A stretch of 64,000 nt of DNA from a bacterium (lineage in GTDB: Bacteria; Bacteroidota; Bacteroidia; Flavobacteriales; Schleiferiaceae), in the NCBI GenBank assembly GCA_016125155.1, contig WGMI01000015.1, forward strand, positions 27,449 through 91,448. The letters run 5' to 3'. The stretch's first letter is position 1. The number at the start of each line of letters is the position of its first letter. Of the stretch, positions 44,241 to 54,242 are shown piece after piece. The position numbers were made by a program, and so were the translations under genes. The notes below the pieces were generated by a model that was given only the letters and a program-made list of their open reading frames with translations, was not told where the DNA came from and did not search any database.

Positions 44241-46885
44241 AACCGCTTTTGCTTTCGGGGCTCGAACCCTTGGTGGTCGACGCAAGACTCAATTTTGTCA
44301 ACATCGGAGAGCGCTGCAATGTGACCGGCAGCCGGGCTTTTTTACGGCTTATTCAGCAAGATCGCTACGAAGAAGCCGTTGCGATAGCCCGCGAACAGGT
44401 CGAGACTGGGGCCCAGATTCTCGACATCAATATGGACGAAGCCCTCATCGATGGGGTGAAGGCCATGACCGTTTTTCTCAACCGCTTGGCCGCGGAACCG
44501 GACATTGCGCGCATTCCGTTTATGATCGACAGTTCCCGTTGGGAAATTGTCGAAGCGGGGCTCAAATGTTTGCAGGGCAAGGGAATCGTCAACTCGATCA
44601 GCCTCAAAGAGGGTGAGAAGACCCTGCTCTATCAAGCGGAACGCCTGCTCAACTTCGGTGCGGCCGCGGTGGTGATGGCTTTTGACGAGCGCGGACAGGC
44701 CGACACCCTCGACCGCCGGATCGAAATCTGCGCAAGGGCCTATCGCTTGCTGACCGAAAAGGCGGGTTTTGCCCCCGAGGACCTCATTTTCGACCCCAAT
44801 ATTTTCCCGGTCGGTACGGGGATGGAAGAGCACCGGCGCAATGCCATTGACTTCTTTGAATCGACCGCGTGGATCAAGGCCCATTTGCCCCACGCCCGGG
44901 TGAGCGGAGGCGTCTCAAATGTGTCTTTTTCGTTTCGGGGCAACCAGAAAGTCCGGGAAGCCATGCACTCGGCATTTCTGTACCACGCCATTCGGCACGG
45001 ATTGGATATGGGCATTGTGAACCCTGCGCTGCTCGAGGTCTACGAAGAAATTGAACCCGAATTGCTCGAGTTGGTCGAAGACGTTCTGCTCGACCGCAAT
45101 CCAGAGTCCACCGAACGCTTGCTCGACTATTCTGCGCGCCATGCTGATCAAGGGGGGCGCCCCGAAAAAGCCGAAGAGGCCTGGAGGCAATGGCCGGTGC
45201 GCGAGCGGCTCACCCACGCCCTCGTCAAGGGCATCGATGCCTTTGTGGAGGTCGATACCGAAGAGGCCCGTCAGGGTTTTGCCCGTCCGCTCGAGCTCAT
45301 CGAAGGGCCCTTGATGGACGGTATGGGGGTAGTGGGCGATTTGTTTGGTTCGGGTAAGATGTTTCTGCCACAGGTAGTCAAAAGCGCTCGGGTTATGAAG
45401 AAGGCCGTGGCCTATCTGCAGCCGTTTCTCGAAGCCGATAAATCCACAGAGTCTCAGGCCAAAGGCAAGGTGCTGATGGCCACCGTAAAAGGCGATGTAC
45501 ACGACATCGGCAAGAACATTGTCGGCGTGGTCTTGGCCTGCAACAACTACGATGTGGTCGATTTGGGGGTTATGGTGCCCCTCGAGCGCATTCTCGATAC
45601 AGCCCTTGCAGAAAAGGCCGATGTGATCGGTCTTTCCGGTCTTATTACGCCTTCACTGGACGAAATGGTCCTCGTGGCCGAGGAAATGCAGAGGCGTCAA
45701 CTCCAAGTCCCCTTGCTCATCGGGGGGGCGACGACGTCCAAAATGCACACCGCGCTCAAAATCGAGCCGAAGTACCCTCATGCTGTGTATGTCAACGATG
45801 CCTCTCGGGCGGTGACCGTCGTCCAAGGACTGCTCGGACAGGACCGGCCCCGTTTGGATGCCGAGCGGATCGAAGAGTACGAGCGCCTTCGGCAAGGGTA
45901 TTGGCGCAAACAGAGCGGAGAACGTTCGCTTGATTTGATGGAGGCCCGCGCGCGCAGGTTTTCCTGGGAGGCCGAAACGGCGGGTTTGGTCGTTCCCCGA
46001 GTTACTGGAACCCACGCGGTAGAAGGGGTCGATGTGGCCACGTTGCGGCCCTACATCGATTGGACCCCGTTTTTTCAGGCTTGGGAGCTTCACGGGCTCT
46101 TCCCCAAGATTCTCGACGATGCCGTGGTGGGCGAAGAAGCCCGCAAGCTCTATGCCGATGCCATGGCCATGCTCGATCGATGGGAACGCGATACCGTCCT
46201 TGAGCCGCGAGGGGTGTTTGGTCTGTACCCCGCCCGATCCACCGAACAGGACGCCATAGAGGTGCTCAATGCACAGGGAGCGGTTGATGCCGTTTTGATC
46301 GGTCTCCGTCAGCAAAAGGAGGCTGATGTGTGCTTGTGCTTGAGCGATTTTGTCGCTCCGGCCTCGGCCGAGATACAGGACTACATCGGTGCTTTTGCGG
46401 TGAACGCTGGTACGGGTTTGGAAACCGAAGTAGCCCGGTTCGAGGAACAGCATGACGACTACAATGCTTTGCTCGCCAAGGCATTGGCCGATCGACTGGC
46501 GGAAGCCTTTGCCGAATACCTCCATTGGAAAGTGCGCACCGACTTTTGGGGCTATGCCTCCGGCGAGTCCTTCAGCAACGAAGAACTCATCAAAGAGCGC
46601 TACCGCGGCATTCGACCGGCTCCGGGCTATCCGGCCTGTCCCGATCACCTTGAAAAAGACACCTTGTTCCGTTTGCTCGATGCTCCGCGCAACGCGGGGC
46701 TGCACCTCACAGAAAGCCGAGCCATGGTGCCGACGGCGGCGGTGTGCGGGTACTACTTTGCCCATCCCGAGGCCCGCTATTTCGCGCTCGGCAAAATCGG
46801 GGCCGACCAACTCGAACACTATGCCGCCCTGCGCGGACTCTCTGCCGACGAGGCCCGCAAATGGCTGGGGTCGGCCGTGTTTTGA
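44237..46885 (+). CDS. metH: methionine synthase, folate-, cobalamin- and SAM-binding part (MetH C-terminal modules)
   Basis: 882 residues from ATG 44237 (ATGA overlap). Order: pterin/folate barrel ([19 protein letters not shown] to about 310), helical cap (about 320-410), cobalamin Rossmann domain with the His-on motif [17 protein letters not shown] and [11 protein letters not shown], and the activation domain with the SAM-binding [18 protein letters not shown]. All cobalamin-dependent MetH functions except the homocysteine barrel are here. Methylates cobalamin with 5-methyl-THF. Confidence 0.96.
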   Translation: MKPLLLSGLEPLVVDARLNFVNIGERCNVTGSRAFLRLIQQDRYEEAVAIAREQVETGAQILDINMDEALIDGVKAMTVFLNRLAAEPDIARIPFMIDSSRWEIVEAGLKCLQGKGIVNSISLKEGEKTLLYQAERLLNFGAAAVVMAFDERGQADTLDRRIEICARAYRLLTEKAGFAPEDLIFDPNIFPVGTGMEEHRRNAIDFFESTAWIKAHLPHARVSGGVSNVSFSFRGNQKVREAMHSAFLYHAIRHGLDMGIVNPALLEVYEEIEPELLELVEDVLLDRNPESTERLLDYSARHADQGGRPEKAEEAWRQWPVRERLTHALVKGIDAFVEVDTEEARQGFARPLELIEGPLMDGMGVVGDLFGSGKMFLPQVVKSARVMKKAVAYLQPFLEADKSTESQAKGKVLMATVKGDVHDIGKNIVGVVLACNNYDVVDLGVMVPLERILDTALAEKADVIGLSGLITPSLDEMVLVAEEMQRRQLQVPLLIGGATTSKMHTALKIEPKYPHAVYVNDASRAVTVVQGLLGQDRPRLDAERIEEYERLRQGYWRKQSGERSLDLMEARARRFSWEAETAGLVVPRVTGTHAVEGVDVATLRPYIDWTPFFQAWELHGLFPKILDDAVVGEEARKLYADAMAMLDRWERDTVLEPRGVFGLYPARSTEQDAIEVLNAQGAVDAVLIGLRQQKEADVCLCLSDFVAPASAEIQDYIGAFAVNAGTGLETEVARFEEQHDDYNALLAKALADRLAEAFAEYLHWKVRTDFWGYASGESFSNEELIKERYRGIRPAPGYPACPDHLEKDTLFRLLDAPRNAGLHLTESRAMVPTAAVCGYYFAHPEARYFALGKIGADQLEHYAALRGLSADEARKWLGSAVF

Positions 46886-46924
46886 CCTGAGTCCTATGTA
46901 CAGTCGTATTCTCCAAAGAACCCT

Positions 46925-47881
46925 ATGAAAGTTACCGAACACCTGCAGCAATCCCAAGGCAAGTGCCTGTTCAGCTTCGAAATCCTGCCCCCGCTCAAAG
47001 GGCAGGACATTTCTCACATTCACGAAACCATCGAAAATCTCCTCGAGTTTGAGCCGGCCTTTATCGATGTTACCTCGCATCGGGAAGAGTTCGTCTACAA
47101 AAAGCGAGAAAACGGCTTGCTTGAAAAAGTCACCACCCGCAAGCGCCCGGGCACAGTGGGCATTTGTGCTTCGATTCAGCACAAGTACAAAATCGATACA
47201 GTTCCCCACATTCTCTGTGGAGGATTTACGAAGGAAGAAACCGAATACGCCTTGATCGATTTGAATTTCTTGGGCATCGACAATGTCTTGGTGCTCCGGG
47301 GCGACCCGATTCGCTCAGAGGGGGTGTTTCGGCCAGAACCCCACGGCCACGCCTACGCCATCGACTTGCTCCGGCAGGTATCTGCCCTCAATCGAGGAGA
47401 ATACTTGCACGAAGAGGTTCAAAACGAGCGTCCGACGAATTTCTGCATCGGTGTGGCGGGCTATCCCGAGAAGCACTACGAAGCGCCTAACCTCAAGACC
47501 GACATAGGCTACCTCAAGGCCAAGGTCGACGCCGGGGCCGAGTACATCGTTACGCAAATGTTCTTCGACAACGTGCGCTATTTCGCGTTTGTAGATCGCT
47601 GCAGGGCAGGGGGCATCGAGGTTCCGATTATTCCGGGCATCAAGCCCATCACGGGGCTCAAGCAATTGCGCATGATTCCGCACTTCTTCCATGTCGATTT
47701 TCCCGATGCCCTGACCGATGCGGCCGAACGGTGTACTTCCGACGCAGAAATGCGCGAATTGGGCGTACAGTGGTGCATCGAGCAATGCAAAGAACTGATC
47801 GCGGCTGGAGTTCCCTGCTTGCACTTTTATTCGATGGGCAAGAGCGAAGCCGTCAAGGAAGTGGCGTTGGCGGTATATTGA
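46925..47881 (+). CDS. metF: methylenetetrahydrofolate reductase
   Basis: 318 residues. The FAD/folate barrel starts CLFSFEILPPLKG (the Glu in FE-x-xPP is the proton-donor) and shows NVLVLRGDPIRSEG, FCIGVAGYPEKH and YIVTQMFFDN. It reduces 5,10-methylene-THF to 5-methyl-THF, the methyl donor used by the two metH genes just upstream. Gap of 39 bases; probably the same SAM-regulated transcript. Confidence 0.97.
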   Translation: MKVTEHLQQSQGKCLFSFEILPPLKGQDISHIHETIENLLEFEPAFIDVTSHREEFVYKKRENGLLEKVTTRKRPGTVGICASIQHKYKIDTVPHILCGGFTKEETEYALIDLNFLGIDNVLVLRGDPIRSEGVFRPEPHGHAYAIDLLRQVSALNRGEYLHEEVQNERPTNFCIGVAGYPEKHYEAPNLKTDIGYLKAKVDAGAEYIVTQMFFDNVRYFAFVDRCRAGGIEVPIIPGIKPITGLKQLRMIPHFFHVDFPDALTDAAERCTSDAEMRELGVQWCIEQCKELIAAGVPCLHFYSMGKSEAVKEVALAVY

Positions 47882-47899
47882 AGGGGATTGAGCTCGGGA

Positions 47900-48209
47900 T
47901 TGATGGGAAGGTTGAGTTGAACCGAGGACGAGAGCGAAAGTCCTTTCTCAATTTCAATCTGCTCATGCTGAGGATTATTCAATATTCAGATTTTGGGTAA
48001 GGGATAGAGTTTGGGGGATGAAGCGTGGACTACAACGAAAGCCCTTTCTGTGGGTTAATATGCTCATGCTGAGGATTATTCATTATTCGGATTTCGGGTA
48101 AGGGATAGAATCTGGAGGTTGAAGCCAAGACTACAACGAAAAAGCATTCCGAGGATTAAACAGCTCATGCTGAGGATTATTCATTATTCAGATTTCGGGT
48201 AAGGGATGC
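47900..48209. repeat. tandem array of a 101-bp repeat, three copies
   Basis: The core GCTCATGCTGAGGATTATTC begins at 47961, 48062 and 48163, exactly 101 bases apart each time. The conserved core runs on for about 48 bases (to GTAAGGGAT). The stretches between (with GACTACAACGAAA in two copies and GAGAGCGAAAG in the first) are also alike but more diverged. No long open frame. It follows metF and lies in a 580-base gene-free stretch; function unknown. Confidence 0.85.
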
Positions 48210-48357
48210 AAGAGCAGAAGCCATCACAGGGGACAAAAAGTGGCCAAAGAGGTTCGTCCTACTCGGGCACGGGACATCCGGATTTCGCCCAGTTCGCACA
48301 ACCACAAATGGGCAACCAGCCTTACTCCCCGTCATTTTTCACCATCTCTCCCCCCCG

Positions 48358-48391
48358 AAAAAAAAAAAAAACGACCCGAAGGCCGTTTTTT
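48358..48391. terminator. bidirectional terminator
   Basis: ACGACC (48371-48376) pairs with GGCCGT (48381-48386) around a CGAA loop, one mismatch, with an A-run of about 14 on one side and T-run of 6 on the other, so it ends transcripts from both directions. Confidence 0.75.
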
Positions 48392-48462
48392 ATTCAATTC
48401 TCTTTCCCCCCATCGAGTGCAAGGGGGAAACATCGCTGGAGGGGAAGTACTTTGGGAAGCGG

Positions 48463-49146
48463 TTACAGCACCACTTTGTGCGCTTCTTGCCCCAGACGCA
48501 CCAAGTGAATGCCGCCTTTGAGGCCCGAAATGGCAATCCGGTTGTCGTTGGCGGTCAAGGGTCCTTTAATCACACTGCGTCCGGCCAAATCGATCAATTC
48601 GTATGAAACCGTTTGACCGGCTTGGATTCCCGCCACCTCGAGGACGCCTTCGCCGCGAAAAACCGAAAACGCTTTGGCATTCGCCTCCTCTAGGCCCACG
48701 CCGCTCACCAATCCCAAGGCCGTATTGCCTGCGGTGGTCAAGTTGGGACCGTCGTAGGCCACCGAACCATCTAGGGCGTACACAAGGTACCGAGAAAAAA
48801 AGCTTCCTCTAAAGTCCTCATTGACATCGGCAAAGGCGAAGACATCGCCCCATCCGTAGGAATTGACCCAATTGTTGACCTGGGTGCAATTGGCATCCTG
48901 GGTGGAATACCGATACGTCATCGCCGCCCACACCCGAACCTGGGGGTTGTTGGTGGCCCAAGTGCCCACTTGAGGGGCGCTGCTCATACAAATGCTGCAA
49001 TCGACCCCTTTGGATGCCACGAGTACCGGCGTCCCGGCGCTCAGCCATTGTTGGAGGTTTTCGCTATTGCCAGCACAGTCGGTGTAGTTCTGGGCGGAGA
49101 CGCCCAAGAAGGCCGCAAAAAGGACTAGGGTGATAAAGTGCTTCAT
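48463..49146 (-). CDS. secreted thioredoxin-like protein with T9SS C-terminal domain
   Basis: 227 residues with a signal peptide (KHFITLVLFAAFLGVSA). A thioredoxin-like segment holds CSICMSSAP (a CxxC at about residues 50-53). From about residue 155 a C-terminal domain with VLEVAGIQAG, YELIDLAGRSVIKG and GLKGGIHLVRLG matches T9SS type A sorting domains, so it is sent through the outer membrane and anchored. Role unknown; disulfide or redox chemistry at the surface is an inference. Confidence 0.82.
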   Translation of the reverse strand: MKHFITLVLFAAFLGVSAQNYTDCAGNSENLQQWLSAGTPVLVASKGVDCSICMSSAPQVGTWATNNPQVRVWAAMTYRYSTQDANCTQVNNWVNSYGWGDVFAFADVNEDFRGSFFSRYLVYALDGSVAYDGPNLTTAGNTALGLVSGVGLEEANAKAFSVFRGEGVLEVAGIQAGQTVSYELIDLAGRSVIKGPLTANDNRIAISGLKGGIHLVRLGQEAHKVVL

Positions 49147-49346
49147 GGGAAGGGTTGTTGGGTTGAAATGGACAGAGGTTCAATACAAAGAACCACTTTG
49201 GGATCGAAGAGGTTTGTCGGCTGGATGACCCTCTGTCCCAAGGGAGATAGATTCGCGGAGAACGGTTTTATAACCACTTATTTATGAGTATTGTAGAGCG
49301 TTAAAAGAAAATTCACCCCTATATCCTACCAATAAAGTAGAATAAT

Positions 49347-49354
49347 TACTTTTG
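49347..49354 (+). promoter_or_regulatory. -7 promoter box for the SLC13 permease
   Basis: TACTTTTG fits TAnnTTTG and ends 7 bases before the ATG at 49362, so the transcript would be leaderless or nearly so. Confidence 0.5.
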
Positions 49355-49361
49355 CGCCCAC

Positions 49362-51167
49362 ATGCCCTTCGAACAACTCTATCTGCTCCTCGTCCTCGCC
49401 CTGCTCATCGCGGGGTTAATTTGGGAGCGTTTCCGCCCTTCTTACGTCTTTCTGGGAGCGGTGGCGCTGTTGTGGATGGGCGGGCTGGTCGAGAGCCGAA
49501 CCTTTGTCGAAAGCCTTGCCAACACCAGCATTCTGTCTATCTTTTTGCTCATCATCATCACAGCGGGCATCAACGAGCACTTCAACCTCGGGATATACCT
49601 CGATCGGATGTTTGGCAAGACCAAGAATCCCAAGTTGTTTCTGATTCAATTTGGGGCTTTTGTATCTTCCTTTTCGGCGGTGATCAACAACACCCCCTTG
49701 GTGGCCATGCTGATGCCCTATTTGCACGATTGGGGCAAGCGCAACAAAATCAGCCCATCCAAGTTCTTTATACCGCTTTCGTTTTTCGCCATTTCGGGGG
49801 GGATGATCACCGTGATCGGAACTTCGACCAACTTGGTGTTGATGGGTTTGGTAGAACAAAATACCGGACTCAGCCTCAGGCCACTGGACTTTGTGATTCC
49901 CGGAACCCTAATCGCCGTCACCACGATTGTTTATATGGCGACGGTCGGTTATCGATTGCTCCCCGACCGAAAGGATCTGATGGCCGTTTTTGAAGAAAAC
50001 CAACGCGAGTACTTGGTCGAAACCGAGGTGCGCGTCAATTCGATTTTGGCCGGAAAGACCGTAGAACAGGCCGGATTGCGCAGTCTGAAAGGAGTGTTTT
50101 TGGCCGAGATACTCCGAGAGGGTCATATGATTACGCCCGTCAAGCCGAACGAAAAGCTGTATTCGGGCGACCGGCTCTTTTTTGCGGGCGATACTTCTCA
50201 GGTCATTGAATTAATCGACCGGGACAACGGATTGGAGGTCAGCAAGAAGGAAAAACTCAATCTCTCGGGTCACCAGGAAATTGCCGAGGTGGTAGTCCCC
50301 TACAACTCCTTGTTGTCTGGGCATACCGTCAAAGAATCGGGATTCCGGGAGCGCTACGATGCGGCCATTATCGGCATACACCGCCGAGGCGAAAAACTGA
50401 GCGGAAAAATAGGGGAAATCGCCCTGCAAACCGGCGATTTGTTGCTCCTGACCATCGGACCCGATTTTCGCAAGCTCATCGAACAAGACAAAAACCTGTA
50501 CATGGTTTCGTCCTCGAGGCGTCAGAGTTCGATCAGGCCCATGTACAAGCGGGTTTTCTTGATTTTGATGCTTTTGACGGTGGCTTTGGCCGCGGTTCCG
50601 GCGTCAACCCTCGGAATCGATCGGGCTGGGGGGATTTTGAAGCTGTACGAGGCCTTGTTTGTCATTCTCGGACTGCAATTCGGTTTCGGGATGATGGACA
50701 GCTTAGGGGTCAAAAAGAACGTCAGCCTCGATTTGCTCGTCATCCTCGCGGCGGCGCTCACTTTGGGAGAGGCTTTGATCGGAACGGGCACAGCCGACGC
50801 AGTGGCCCAGTTTTTTATCGGCATCACCCAAGGGCAAGGAGCGCTCACCATTGGCATGGTGCTCTTTGTGCTCACCATGTTACTAACGTCGTTTGTCACC
50901 AACGTCGCGGCCATTTCGATTGCCTTCCCCATAGCGTATTCGCTCAGCCAGAGCCTTGGCATCAGCGGTATTCCGTTTTTTATGATCGCAGGTTTTGGCG
51001 CCAGTTGCTGTTACCTGACCCCCGTAGGCTATCAAACCAACCTGATGGTCTATGGTCCCGGAGGCTACAAATTCACCGATTTTTTCAGGGTCGGGATTCC
51101 CTTGGCTTTCCTCTATGGGCTAATCACAATCGCTTATTTTGCAACAGCCTACCAGCTTTCTTGGTAG
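49362..51167 (+). CDS. SLC13 family permease with two TrkA-C domains (sulfate uptake)
   Basis: 601 residues. Two membrane halves flank two RCK-C/TrkA-C regulatory domains at about 210-280 and 295-370 (ETEVRVNSILAGKTVEQAGL, SLLSGHTVKESGFR). Membrane motifs include VINNTPLVAMLMP, VIGTSTNLVLMG and LLTSFVTNVAAISIAFPIAY, typical of the DASS/SLC13 family. It precedes cysC, cysD and cysN by 73 bases and so most likely imports sulfate for them. This substrate is inferred from context. Confidence 0.88.
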   Translation: MPFEQLYLLLVLALLIAGLIWERFRPSYVFLGAVALLWMGGLVESRTFVESLANTSILSIFLLIIITAGINEHFNLGIYLDRMFGKTKNPKLFLIQFGAFVSSFSAVINNTPLVAMLMPYLHDWGKRNKISPSKFFIPLSFFAISGGMITVIGTSTNLVLMGLVEQNTGLSLRPLDFVIPGTLIAVTTIVYMATVGYRLLPDRKDLMAVFEENQREYLVETEVRVNSILAGKTVEQAGLRSLKGVFLAEILREGHMITPVKPNEKLYSGDRLFFAGDTSQVIELIDRDNGLEVSKKEKLNLSGHQEIAEVVVPYNSLLSGHTVKESGFRERYDAAIIGIHRRGEKLSGKIGEIALQTGDLLLLTIGPDFRKLIEQDKNLYMVSSSRRQSSIRPMYKRVFLILMLLTVALAAVPASTLGIDRAGGILKLYEALFVILGLQFGFGMMDSLGVKKNVSLDLLVILAAALTLGEALIGTGTADAVAQFFIGITQGQGALTIGMVLFVLTMLLTSFVTNVAAISIAFPIAYSLSQSLGISGIPFFMIAGFGASCCYLTPVGYQTNLMVYGPGGYKFTDFFRVGIPLAFLYGLITIAYFATAYQLSW

Positions 51168-51240
51168 GGGATGACCACCATGGAATCGCGTTGAAACTAC
51201 CCTAATTTGACCCTGAGAAACGAGCTTAGATGAACCACAG

Positions 51241-51855
51241 ATGACCGAAAAACTCCACATCATTCCCCACGACCATGTGTTGTCCCGCGCCGATCGAGAA
51301 GCGCTTCTCGAGCAGCGTTCCATGCTGTTGTGGTTTACCGGTTTGAGCGGTTCCGGCAAGTCGACCATCGCCACCCGCGTGGCCCAAGAGCTTCACGCCC
51401 GCGGTTATTTGTGCTACATCCTCGACGGCGACAACGTACGCGCAGGCTTGAACAGCGATCTGGACTTTGGCGAGCAAAGCCGAAAAGAGAACATTCGCCG
51501 CATTGCCGAAGTCAGCAAACTGATGCTCGACGCCGGTGTCATCGTGCTGAGCGCCTTTATTTCTCCCTTTCGCGAAGACCGAGCCGCCGCCCGCGACAAG
51601 GCCGGGAGCGATCGCTTTGTCGAGGTGTTTGTCGACTGCCCCATCGAAGAATGCGAACGTCGAGACGTAAAAGGGCTGTACAAAAAAGCCCGGGCCGGAG
51701 AGATTTCCAACTTCACGGGCATCAGCTCTCCTTTCGAGACCCCTGAGCAGCCCGATGTCCGCGTCGAGTCGGCCGTTGAGAGCATCGAACAATGCGCCGA
51801 GCGCATCTTGGCGCATGTGCTTCCGAGAATCCACGTTCCCACTGTATCGCACTAA
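51241..51855 (+). CDS. cysC: adenylyl-sulfate kinase
   Basis: 204 residues. P-loop GLSGSGKST (about residues 35-43), then LDGDNVRAGLNSDL, the APS-binding motif, and FVDCPIEECERRDVKGLYKKA. It phosphorylates APS to PAPS, the donor for sulfotransferases and PAPS reductase. First of the cysC-cysD-cysN set, each close to the next. Confidence 0.96.
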   Translation: MTEKLHIIPHDHVLSRADREALLEQRSMLLWFTGLSGSGKSTIATRVAQELHARGYLCYILDGDNVRAGLNSDLDFGEQSRKENIRRIAEVSKLMLDAGVIVLSAFISPFREDRAAARDKAGSDRFVEVFVDCPIEECERRDVKGLYKKARAGEISNFTGISSPFETPEQPDVRVESAVESIEQCAERILAHVLPRIHVPTVSH

Positions 51856-51875
51856 ACCGCTTAATCCACCCGTCC

Positions 51876-52781
51876 ATGAGCAGCTATCTCTTGACCCACC
51901 TCAAAGAACTCGAGTCTGAATCAATCTATGTGATTCGCGAGGTCTTTGCCCAATTCGAAAACCCCGCCATTCTGTTTTCCGGAGGCAAGGATTCGATCGT
52001 CGTAACCCACTTGGCCCGCAAGGCCTTTTGGCCGGCCCGGGTGCCCTTTCCGCTGGTCCATATCGACACCGGACACAACTTTCCCGAAACCCTGGCCTAT
52101 CGCGACAATTTGGTCGAAGAATTGGGCGTCCGCCTCGTGGTGGGCTCGGTCCAGGAATCGATCAACCAGGGTCGTGTACAAGAGGAAACAGGCAAGAATG
52201 CCAGCCGCAACGCGCTTCAAACCACCACCTTGCTCGATACTATCGAAGCGAACAAATTCGATGCAGCCATGGGCGGTGCCCGCCGTGACGAAGAAAAGGC
52301 CCGGGCCAAGGAGCGCTTCTTTTCGCACCGAGACGACTTCGGCCAATGGGATCCCAAGAACCAGCGTCCGGAGTTGTGGAACATCTTTAACGGCCGCAAA
52401 AACATGGGCGAACACTTCCGGGTGTTCCCGATTTCGAACTGGACCGAAATGGACGTATGGCAGTACATTCTCCAGGAGAACATCCCGATCCCGTCTCTGT
52501 ATTTGGCCCACGAGCGCCAGGTGATTTGGAGAGACGGTTCTTGGTTGCCGATGTCGGAATTTACCCAACTTCGTCCAGGCGAAGAGGTGGTTACCAAGAC
52601 CATCCGCTTCCGCACCTTGGGCGATATCACCATTACCGGTGGGGTAGAAAGCGATGCCGATACCGTCGAAAAGATCATTGAAGAAGTAGCCTCCAGCCGG
52701 AACACCGAACGCGGAATGCGCGCCGACGACAAGCGGAGCGATACGGCCATGGAAGACCGCAAGAAGCAAGGCTATTTCTGA
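51876..52781 (+). CDS. cysD: sulfate adenylyltransferase subunit 2
   Basis: 301 residues from ATG 51876 (MSSYLLTHLKELESESIYVI). PP-loop motif ILFSGGKDSIV, then HIDTGHNFPETL, AMGGARRDEEKARAKERFFS and NISNWTEMDVWQY-type conserved segments. It transfers AMP to sulfate in the ATP sulfurylase complex with CysN. Confidence 0.97.
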   Translation: MSSYLLTHLKELESESIYVIREVFAQFENPAILFSGGKDSIVVTHLARKAFWPARVPFPLVHIDTGHNFPETLAYRDNLVEELGVRLVVGSVQESINQGRVQEETGKNASRNALQTTTLLDTIEANKFDAAMGGARRDEEKARAKERFFSHRDDFGQWDPKNQRPELWNIFNGRKNMGEHFRVFPISNWTEMDVWQYILQENIPIPSLYLAHERQVIWRDGSWLPMSEFTQLRPGEEVVTKTIRFRTLGDITITGGVESDADTVEKIIEEVASSRNTERGMRADDKRSDTAMEDRKKQGYF

Positions 52782-52814
52782 TTCCCTCCCCTCACGTAAA
52801 AACACGAACAGACC

Positions 52815-54083
52815 ATGTCTACCCACAACAGTTATCTCGATATGGAATTGCTGCGCTTCACCACGGCGGGAAGCGTAGACGACGGCAAGAGCACCTTGAT
52901 TGGCCGTCTCTTGTACGATTCCAAGTCGATTTTTGAAGACCAGATTGAAGCCGTCAAGAGCTCCTCGGAACGCAAAGGTTTGGATCACATCGATTTGTCT
53001 TTGCTCACCGACGGGCTCAAAGACGAGCGCGAGCAAGGCATCACCATCGATGTCGCCTACCGCTACTTCGCCACCCCCAAGCGCAAGTTCATCATTGCCG
53101 ATACCCCCGGGCACATTCAATACACCCGGAACATGGTTACGGGAGCCTCTACGGCCAACCTTGCTCTGATTCTGGTCGATGCGCGCAAAGGGGTGATTGA
53201 GCAAACCTGCCGCCACAGCTACATCGCCAGTTTGCTGCAAATCCCGCACCTCGTGGTGTGCATCAACAAAATGGATCTGGTCGACTACAGCGAAGAGACC
53301 TATCGCAAAATTGTCAAGGAATACGAGGAATTTGCCGCCAAGCTGGACGTCAACGACATTCGGTTTATTCCGATTTCGGCTCTGCTCGGCGACAACGTGG
53401 TGAACCGTTCGGACAACATGAAGTGGTACAACGGGGCCACGCTGATGCACACCCTCGAAACCATCCATATTGGTTCGGACCAAAACCACATCGATCCGCG
53501 CTTTCCGGTCCAGACGGTGGTCCGTCCGCACACCAACGAATACCACGACTACCGCGGTTATGCGGGTCGCGTAGCCGGGGGCATTTTCCGCCCCGGAGAC
53601 GAGGTGGTGGTGATGCCATCGGGTTTTACGTCCAAGATCAAGTCCATTGATGTCTTTGGTGGGCCGGTCGATCGGGCCTTTCCGCCCATGTCGGTCAACA
53701 TTACGCTCGAAGACGAAATCGATATCAGCCGGGGCGATATGATCGTGCGCGAAAACAACAAGCCCCAGAGCTCTCAGGACATCGAGTGCATGCTGTGTTG
53801 GTTGAATGCGCAGCCCTTGCGCCCCAACGGCAAGTACTTGCTCCGCCACACGTCCAACGAGGTGAGGGCCATGCTCAAGGAGGTCGTATACCGCATGGAC
53901 ATCAACAGCTTGACCCGGGACGAAGGTGCGCAGGAACTGGGTATGAACGACATCGGCAAGGTGTTGTTGCGCACCACCAAACCGCTGATTTACGACAGCT
54001 ATCGCCGCAACCGACTGACGGGCAGTTTGATTCTGGTCGACGAGGCCACGAACGAAACCGTCGCTGCGGGGATGATTGTGTAA
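52815..54083 (+). CDS. cysN: sulfate adenylyltransferase subunit 1 (GTPase)
   Basis: 422 residues; the GTPase that couples GTP hydrolysis to APS formation by CysD. GTPase motifs: GSVDDGKSTLIGRLLYDS (P-loop), DTPGHIQY, CINKMDLVDY and ISALLGDNV, followed by EF-Tu-like barrels 2 and 3. No CysC domain is fused to it (cysC is separate). Confidence 0.97.
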   Translation: MSTHNSYLDMELLRFTTAGSVDDGKSTLIGRLLYDSKSIFEDQIEAVKSSSERKGLDHIDLSLLTDGLKDEREQGITIDVAYRYFATPKRKFIIADTPGHIQYTRNMVTGASTANLALILVDARKGVIEQTCRHSYIASLLQIPHLVVCINKMDLVDYSEETYRKIVKEYEEFAAKLDVNDIRFIPISALLGDNVVNRSDNMKWYNGATLMHTLETIHIGSDQNHIDPRFPVQTVVRPHTNEYHDYRGYAGRVAGGIFRPGDEVVVMPSGFTSKIKSIDVFGGPVDRAFPPMSVNITLEDEIDISRGDMIVRENNKPQSSQDIECMLCWLNAQPLRPNGKYLLRHTSNEVRAMLKEVVYRMDINSLTRDEGAQELGMNDIGKVLLRTTKPLIYDSYRRNRLTGSLILVDEATNETVAAGMIV

Positions 54084-54158
54084 GGAGTTCGTTCGGTCCA
54101 TCGGAAACAAGTCATCTGCCGATGCCTGAATTCCGCGATCTCTTGGAAAAATGAAACA

Positions 54159-54192
54159 AGCCGCCCTGTGGATTCGGGGCGGTTTTTTTTTT
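54159..54192 (+). terminator. intrinsic terminator after cysN
   Basis: CCGCCC (54161-54166) pairs with GGGCGG (54177-54182), followed by a run of ten T. Confidence 0.85.
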
Positions 54193-54242
54193 ATGGGGAT
54201 CCTAAAGTCCCATCCCGGGAACCCAAGACGAAGGTTCTCATT

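Noticed and set aside
45653..47209. 518-codon minus-strand frame opposite metH and metF
   Set aside because: Antisense shadow of two certain methionine-pathway genes.
47961..48209. CRISPR array
   Set aside because: Three units of 101 bases with conserved 48-base cores and diverged but related spacers do not fit CRISPR repeat and spacer sizes; no cas genes.
48206..48521. Short plus-strand frames beside the tandem repeats
   Set aside because: They run through the terminator A/T runs and the antisense of the T9SS thioredoxin gene; no start signal or homology visible.
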